Of a DNA stretch of 60,000 nt, positions 52,541-60,000 are shown one piece after another. The notes under the pieces are model-generated. The model was not told the DNA's origin. It ran no database searches and worked only from the letters and a program-made list of their open reading frames with translations. Position 1 is the stretch's first letter. Every line of letters begins with the position of its first letter. The stretch covers positions 1,305,001 to 1,365,000 of the forward strand of contig JACVTC010000027.1 in assembly GCA_016946835.1 (NCBI GenBank), in the 5' to 3' direction. The stretch is from Neocallimastix lanati (nom. inval.). Lineage: Eukaryota; Neocallimastigomycota; Neocallimastigomycetes; Neocallimastigales; Neocallimastigaceae. A program made the position numbers and the translations under genes.

Positions 52541-53400
52541 TTTTTGTTTATTTATTATTACCTATTAGTTCATTATTTATTACTTTTATTTACGTTATAT
52601 AAAACTTGGGATAATTTGCAAAATGTGTAATATACATCGAAATGAACTTTATTAAATAAATAAAATGTTATAGATTTAATATGTATATATCCAATAAATG
52701 AATTTTATAATACATGAATAGTTAAATAATCCTAATCATAAATACAATTTTCCAATATATAATAGAGTAGATAGCTAGAAAAAGAACAGATTTATTTAAA
52801 TATAAAGATAGGAATTGGACAAATATCAAAAATGATAATTGAAGATAAAGCAAAGAAAAGTAAGGTAAAAAAAAAAAACCTTTGAAATAAAGTGTAGTTA
52901 AAAATAAAAAAATAAAAAAAAAAAGGAAAATTAATAAAAATTAATTTATTAAAACAAGTATAATGAATCTTTCCTTTTTTAGAAAATAACCTGAAGAGTT
53001 TGTTATTACAAAGAAAAAATATATATATTAAAAAATATTAAAACATATTATTACTTTTTAATTTCATTTTATTTCATTTTATTTTATTTCTTTAAATTTT
53101 AATAATTTTTTTTTATTTATTATCTAGGAAGATTAGACCATAATTTTTTTGTTTTGTTATGCTTTGAATATACAGTTAATATCTTTTTTTTTTTTTTACA
53201 TTGTTATAATAAAGAAAAAAATATGGAATCTTTTTAATATTCTTCTGAAAATATTAATTAATAATTATTTATTTTGTTATACTTACCATCTAAAATATTT
53301 TTATTTAATAAAAAAACATATGTAGTACTTTATTTTTTCATTATTAAATTTTTTTTCTCATGCTTTTAGTGTTCTAATGTCTTAATAAAAAAAAAGTTTA
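52541..53400. other. Spacer between two satellite-like arrays
   Basis: About 860 bp of unique AT-rich sequence with no exon or transposon signal. It separates the arrays at 52.0-52.5 and 53.4-54.4 kb. Confidence 0.7.
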
Positions 53401-54420
53401 CTATTATTTATCTATTATTTATGTATTTAGTATTAATTATTACATAACAAACATTATATATTAATATTATTTATTATTCAATTATTTATTTATAATATAT
53501 TATTTATTATTTATTATATATTATTTATTATTTATTATTCAATTATTTATTATTTATTATTTATTATTTATTATTTATTATTTATTATTTATTTATATAT
53601 TATTTATTATTCAATTATTTATTATTTATTATTTATTATTTATTATTTATTATTTATTATTTATTATTTATTATTTATTATTTATTATTTATTATTTATT
53701 ATATATTATTTATTATTTATTATAATTTATTTATTATTATTTATTTATTTATTATTTATTATAATTTATTTATTATTATTTATTTATTATTTATTATTTA
53801 TTATTTATTATTTATTATTTTATTATTTATTTATTTATTATTTATTACTTATTATTTATTATTTATTATTTATTATTTATTATTTATTATTTATTATTCA
53901 ATTATTTATTATTTATTATTTATTATTTATTATTCAATTATTTATTATTTATTATTTATTATTTATTATTTATTATTTATTATTTATTATTTATTATTTA
54001 TTATTTATTATTTATTATTTATTATATATTATTTATTATTTATTATAATTTATTTATTATTATTTATTTATTTATTATTTATTATAATTTATTTATTATT
54101 ATTTATTTATTATTTATTATTTATTATTTATTATTTATTATTTTATTATTTATTTATTTATTATTTATTACTTATTATTTATTATTTATTATTTATTTAT
54201 TATTTATTATTTATTATTTATTATTTATTATTTATTATTTATTATTTATTATTCAATTATTAATTATTTATTATTTATTATTTATTATTAATTATTTATT
54301 ATTTATTATTTATTATTTATTATTATTTATTTATTATTTATTATTTATTATTTATTATTTATTATAAATTATTTATTATTTAATTATTTAATTATTTATT
54401 ATTTATTATTTATTTAATTA
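53401..54420. repeat. TTATTTA array with a 323-bp higher-order duplication
   Basis: TTATTTA-based array of about 1 kb. Marker variants repeat at a constant offset of 323 bp: TCAATTATTT at 53611 and 53934, ATATATT at 53701 and 54024, and ACTTATT at 53847 and 54170. So two copies of a block of about 323 bp lie in tandem, roughly 53590-53912 and 53913-54235. Confidence 0.92.
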
Positions 54421-55355
54421 AAATAGTACAAAGCATTATATATAATATACAATTTCAATAAATAAATTTATTAATTGAAAAATATGAAAAATAGCATATT
54501 TTAAACACTAATTAATTAGGACTTAAAACCCATAATATATTTATTAATATATTGAATTATATAATAAATTAAATTAAATGGATTACAACAAAAATATTAA
54601 TTGATAAATATGGAAATAATATATTTTATTAAAAATTAAAAATTTTAAAGTTTTATTTAAATTTTAAAATTTCAAACTGTTTACTCTAAAATATATATAT
54701 ATTGGAGTAAAATGGAATATATTGGTATACATTAAATTTACTTTTGAACTAGTACCAACCAATCAAATATTAATAATACAAAATAATGAAATTACACAGA
54801 AGTAACATTTTTTTTAAAAGCCAAAAATTTTACCAAAAGTTTTAGAATGACTTTCTTATAACCTAACCTCTAAAATAGCTTTTTTTCCAAAAAGGAAAAA
54901 AAGAGAATCAAAATAATTAGTAAAATAATTTAATAAAATAATTTAATAATAATAAAATAATTTAATAATAATAAAATAATTTAATAATAATAAAATAATT
55001 TAATAATAATAAAATAATTTAATAATAATAAAATAATTTATTAATAATAATAATAATTTAATAATAATAAAATAATTTATTAATAATAATAATTAATTAT
55101 AAATATTGTTATAATTATTACAATAGAATAATACAGAATAAATATTAATATTCACAACTCCTTTGGAATATTTATTTGTATAAAATAGAAGACTAATAAA
55201 AGAAGAAAAGGAAAATATTTAAATAGTTAATATTGAAATAAATTAAAAATGAATTATTCATTTAAAATAAGTAATAAATTTTAATTAGCTTAATAATGAA
55301 ATCATTATTCTAGATAATTTTATAGAATATATATCATAAATTAAGGAAATGACAT
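54421..55355. other. AT-rich spacer with a 19-bp tandem repeat
   Basis: Mostly unique AT-rich DNA. At 54920-55080 a 19-bp unit TTTAATAATAATAAAATAA is repeated about seven times, with late copies degenerating. No gene seen. Confidence 0.75.
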
Positions 55356-55358
55356 GTA

Positions 55359-56525
<1,167 letters not shown>

Positions 56526-57710
56526 AAATACATTTTAAAAATTAAGATAATAATATTATATTAGAGAATTTGAATAACTGAAATAAAGATATGTACAAAT
56601 TTCAGAAATTATCTTAATAGTTAATCATCATATATATAAATAATTAATCATTAATATTTTATAATTGACTAATATAATTAAATCTGTAAAATACAGTATG
56701 AAGAGTTTATCATTATTTAAAAAAAAAAATTCAGAATTATTTATTTTTTTTTTTTTTTTTTTTTTTGTAAAAAGATACATTTATAATAATTAATTATTTA
56801 TACTCTGTATTTCATATTACATTTATCTTTGTTTCACTCCAATTTTTGTTTTAAATTTATTTATTCTAAGGTAAAAATAATAAAATACATGTTATATTAA
56901 TTTAAAATAATATTTATTATTATTTATCAATAATGAATAATTATAATTAATTCTTTAAATTAAAATAATAATTAACTAATTAATATTTATTGATAAGAAT
57001 TATATATTATTGTAATCACATGAATATTCAGTGATAAATTATTAACAAACATTAATTTATGAATATTAAATTAAATAATTATTTTAATTAATTAAATTTT
57101 ATATCAGCTAATATTTTATTAAATACTTATTTTTATCTTATCAAATATTCTATTATTATTAAAATTTCTATTAAAACTTATTCTTATCTTATTAAATATA
57201 TTATTAAATGGAACTTAACAAAATACAAAAGAAGAATTATTAAATTCACTTTTGATGTTCTTTTTAAGATTATTGTGTGTATATGTGTATTTTACATTAA
57301 TTATATATTACTTATTCAATACTTATTAAATAAATATTAATATTATTATAAATCCGTCAAAAGAAAATTATTAAATATAATATTTTTTTTATATATAAAG
57401 TGATTTCTAAATATTAGTTTATTTATTATAAATTAATATTCTATTATTAATCATTGTTGAATTGTTGATATATAATTCGACCTATCGACCAAGTAATGCT
57501 AAAATTCCAAAATTTCTCTCTTTATTTTGACAATAATCATACCTAAAAGATTAGGTTACTACCTTAATATGACATATTATAACAACATATGAACTAGTGC
57601 TGTTCCTAAGAAACGATGCCCAAATTACGGTATCCGAATTGACTTCTACCGTTAATGATAGTTTTCTATTAAAATATGATTTTAATAAATATAATCAAGA
57701 CATACAGGAA
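56526..57710. other. Intergenic, AT-rich; right part more complex
   Basis: 56526-57480 is ordinary AT-rich DNA with a T run at 56742-56766. 57480-57705 is of higher complexity (for example ACCTATCGACCAAGT at 57480-57494) and ends in a poly(A) run of about 25 (57710-57734). It lies just before the gag-like remnant and may belong to the same decayed element; no LTR could be defined. Confidence 0.5.
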
Positions 57711-57734
57711 AAAAAAAAAAAAAAAAAAAAAAAA

Positions 57735-57978
57735 CAATAATATTATTAATCAGCTTTCTAATTTAATTTAAATATTAATTGAAAAAAATTAGATATAAAA
57801 ATTGGTACCAATGATGATTCCTCTTCTAGCCAAACTGCATCACAAAATCAAGATGATCATGCATCTATTTCTACGCGACGTAATGATGGTAACAATGTCA
57901 TAATAAAAAGTGTATCCCATCGTTTACAAAAAGTTCCCGAACCAGGTTTTTTTTCTGTGGTAATATTAGAGAAACTGA

Positions 57979-58025
<47 letters not shown>

Positions 58026-58190
58026 TCAACTTTGTGGCCATATGTTTGAAATATATCCAAATTCTGAAGCTACTGAAGATGTAAAAATAAATTTTGTTAA
58101 ATATCGTTTAAGAGATGATGCTAGTAATTGGTATTTAGCTACTTATAGTGGTCATTTTTTAAATATAAAGTGTTTTTTAAATATTATTTT
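57735..58190 (+). mobile_element. Ty3/gypsy-like gag remnant split by a T homopolymer
   Basis: Plus-strand frame with an acidic/Ser/Gln-rich lead (DDSSSSQTASQNQDDHAS), then SVSHRLQKVPEP and, after a one-base shift in a T8 run (57948-57955), CGNIRETD. A run of about 44 T (57980-58023) interrupts it. Coding sequence resumes as QLCGHMFEIYPNSEATEDVK and FVKYRLRDDASNWYLATYSG, matching the core of retrotransposon gag (helices ending in the W-Y position). It stops at 58190. No protease or polymerase follows. The gag assignment is from pattern memory. Confidence 0.65.
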
Positions 58191-59527
58191 ATAGTACTTT
58201 TATATATTTTATCAATAATTTATATTAAATTTTATTAAATATGTAATAAATTATAATATCTTATAAATATTTTATACAATAAATTCTAATAATAAATATT
58301 TTATAATAAATCTTTTCTTAATATATTTTATAATAATTACTTTTTTAAATCTTTGTTTAATATATTTCATATTTTTATAATAAATATTTATTAATAAATT
58401 TTATAACGGATATTCAACTTTTAAAATAATTTATTTTATATTATTATTAATATTTTATATGTATTACTTTATTATTATTCTATAATAAATACTTTATCAA
58501 TATTTTATAATAAATATTTTATTAATATCCTTTATTAATATTCTAATTAATACTTTAACTTTACTGCTTTAATCATATTTTTCCCTTTTCCCAACATTAG
58601 ACTTTCCCATCTTCATTAAAATTTTGACAAACACAGAAATATTTCTTTCTGTATACTTTAACTAAAAAAATTCAGAATAGTAAAGATTAATAAATTATAA
58701 ATGAATTTAAATACACAAGTAAAATATATAATATTAAAGGTTTCTATATAAAATTTATAAATTTATTTTTAATTTAAAATAATAGAATAGCTAAATAAAC
58801 CATAATAGAACAGTTGATAATAAAAATAACAATATTAAAATAATAAATGAATTGTAATAATTAGAATAATTAGTTATATTAATATTAGAATTCAAATGGT
58901 AATTAGTTAGAATAATAAAATAAATAATAGTAATAATTGAGATTGATGTAATAATAAATTAATAATTAACAACTAAAAATTCATGTAATATAAAAGGAAG
59001 ATAATTTTCTTTCTTTTATAGATTCGAACAACAATTTTATATATAAAAATAATAATAAAAAAAAAAAAAGTGATATATATATAAAGGAATATTATTTAAT
59101 ATTAATTCTATTGTTTCTATTGTTTCAAATTGAATAAAAAAAAAAAGGTTATATAGTTAAAAAGAATTCATTTTATTAATTAGAATATATAAGTGTTCTT
59201 GCATCAAATTTAATGTAAGATATTGGAATAAAATTTTATAATTTATCTCATATAAGGTTGAAAGTAAAACTGAATTAAATTTCAATTTCACAAATTCAAT
59301 AATTCAGTTCATTGTAATTTTAAGCAACTAAATAATTATTATTAAAAAATAATAATTATGCGATTATATATATAATTAAAATATATTATAAACCACAACT
59401 GATGAGAATAATAAATTTTCTTATATATTATTCTTATCAACTTTAATTTGTATACTTAAGAACTATCCTAAAGGTCTACTGGTTCAAGAGTAATTTACTT
59501 AATTAAAGATCTAAGTGGAGTCGTAAC
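58191..59527. other. Intergenic, AT-rich, no gene seen
   Basis: TTTATAATAAATATTTTAT-like repeated words dominate 58200-58560. The rest is unique AT-rich DNA with poly(A) tracts (59055-59068, 59137-59147). No element recognised. Confidence 0.7.
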
Positions 59528-59870
59528 TCAAAGATAACTGGATTGATAAAAATCCAAGATCAGATTCTTTGCAATCAAAGTCCGAGAGAACGACTTGGCA
59601 GAGATGGCCCGCCAGCCCCATGGTGGCAGATCGGATGATGGAGTTCCTGCGCTTGCTTCAACATTTGGCGAGGTTTTTTTTTTTTTTTTGTATGGGAAAA
59701 TACGATTAAGTACAGCAGTCATAACATCAAACATTCGTCTTTTAACAATAGTATAGTATTTAGCTGGCTGCATTTTGCACAGGTTTTTAAGACCAACAAA
59801 AGATAGACCATTCACACGGTCTTCCGTGCTGATGTTCACATATATGGACGTTTTTTTTTTTGTAGATGTT
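59528..59870 (-). pseudogene. Unidentified GC-richer ORF, probably part of a mobile element
   Basis: Minus-strand frame of 103 codons from 59839, with a second frame open upstream to about 59900. G+C is far above the surroundings. Visible segments are NISTEDRVNGLSFVGLKNLC, KRRMFDVMTAVLNRIFPY, a Lys run from an A16 tract (59678-59693) and LPPWGWRAISAKSF. The A tract, the apparent frame change near 59845 and the isolated base composition suggest a fragment of a transposon rather than a host gene. I do not recognise the family. Confidence 0.4.
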
Positions 59871-60000
59871 GCTTATTACGCGCTGTGTAATCAACAAAGA
59901 TAGTTACTGCGATCTTCTCGATAAAGGATAATTACTTAAATAATAAGTTCATTAAAATCGAGGAATATCATTTATTCTATTTAATTAACGACCATTCATC

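Noticed and set aside
59018-59040. Possible tRNA T arm at GATTCGAAC
   Set aside because: The stem pairs only about four of five positions and no other tRNA arm is found nearby.

Overview
The window is extremely AT-rich eukaryotic nuclear DNA. Compact protein-coding islands sit in non-coding DNA made of A/T homopolymers and of AAT, AAAT and AAAAT microsatellites. Genes are split by short GT...AG introns, mostly about 60-150 bp with AT-rich bodies, and proteins carry Asn/Ser/Thr low-complexity tracts. Gene content (Rav1/DMXL, EI24/LDS-type membrane protein, SRP14, SmD1, NT5DC-type HAD protein, Rap1, F-box/LRR protein) plus Ty1/copia, LINE and Ty3/gypsy-like remnants best fits an early-diverging fungus. 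An anaerobic gut fungus (Neocallimastigomycota) is my first guess by composition and style. Dictyostelids share the base composition but fit less well because of the many introns and the element types. The taxonomic call is inference.

Layout. 1-11.4 kb: one large minus-strand gene, a V-ATPase assembly factor of the Rav1/DMXL (rabconnectin-3 alpha) type with about 24 exons, running off the left edge; one intron holds about 1.2 kb of (AAAAT)n. 15.5-16.9 kb: minus-strand EI24-type membrane protein. 18.1-18.4 kb: antisense fossil of a LINE 3' end. 19.4-20.3 kb: SRP14 (minus), divergent from SmD1 at 21.0-22.4 kb (plus). 23.3-27.5 kb: minus-strand NT5DC-type 5'-nucleotidase family gene with a possible organelle presequence. 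32.3-34.1 kb: Rap1 GTPase (plus). 35.6-46.3 kb: a retrotransposon graveyard holding copia RT/RNase H with a 177-bp LTR (minus), LINE C-terminal fragments (minus, plus, minus), two plus-strand copia gag/integrase remnants, and a GC-richer poly(A)-tailed segment with a tRNA-like arm. 47.0-49.5 kb: intronless F-box/LRR gene (minus). 50.9-56.5 kb: satellite-like ATT/TTTA/AAT arrays with 323-bp and 637-bp higher-order duplications. 57.7-58.2 kb: gag-like remnant split by a T homopolymer. 59.5-59.9 kb: an unidentified GC-richer ORF.

The host genes are unrelated housekeeping functions (V-ATPase assembly, SRP, splicing, small GTPase signalling, ubiquitin-ligase substrate receptor) and form no operon or pathway cluster. 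I found no clearly new multi-gene system. The most informative non-genic patterns are LINE 3' tails that run directly into microsatellites, very large low-complexity arrays in introns and intergenic DNA, and retrotransposon pieces whose domains are scattered over both strands.
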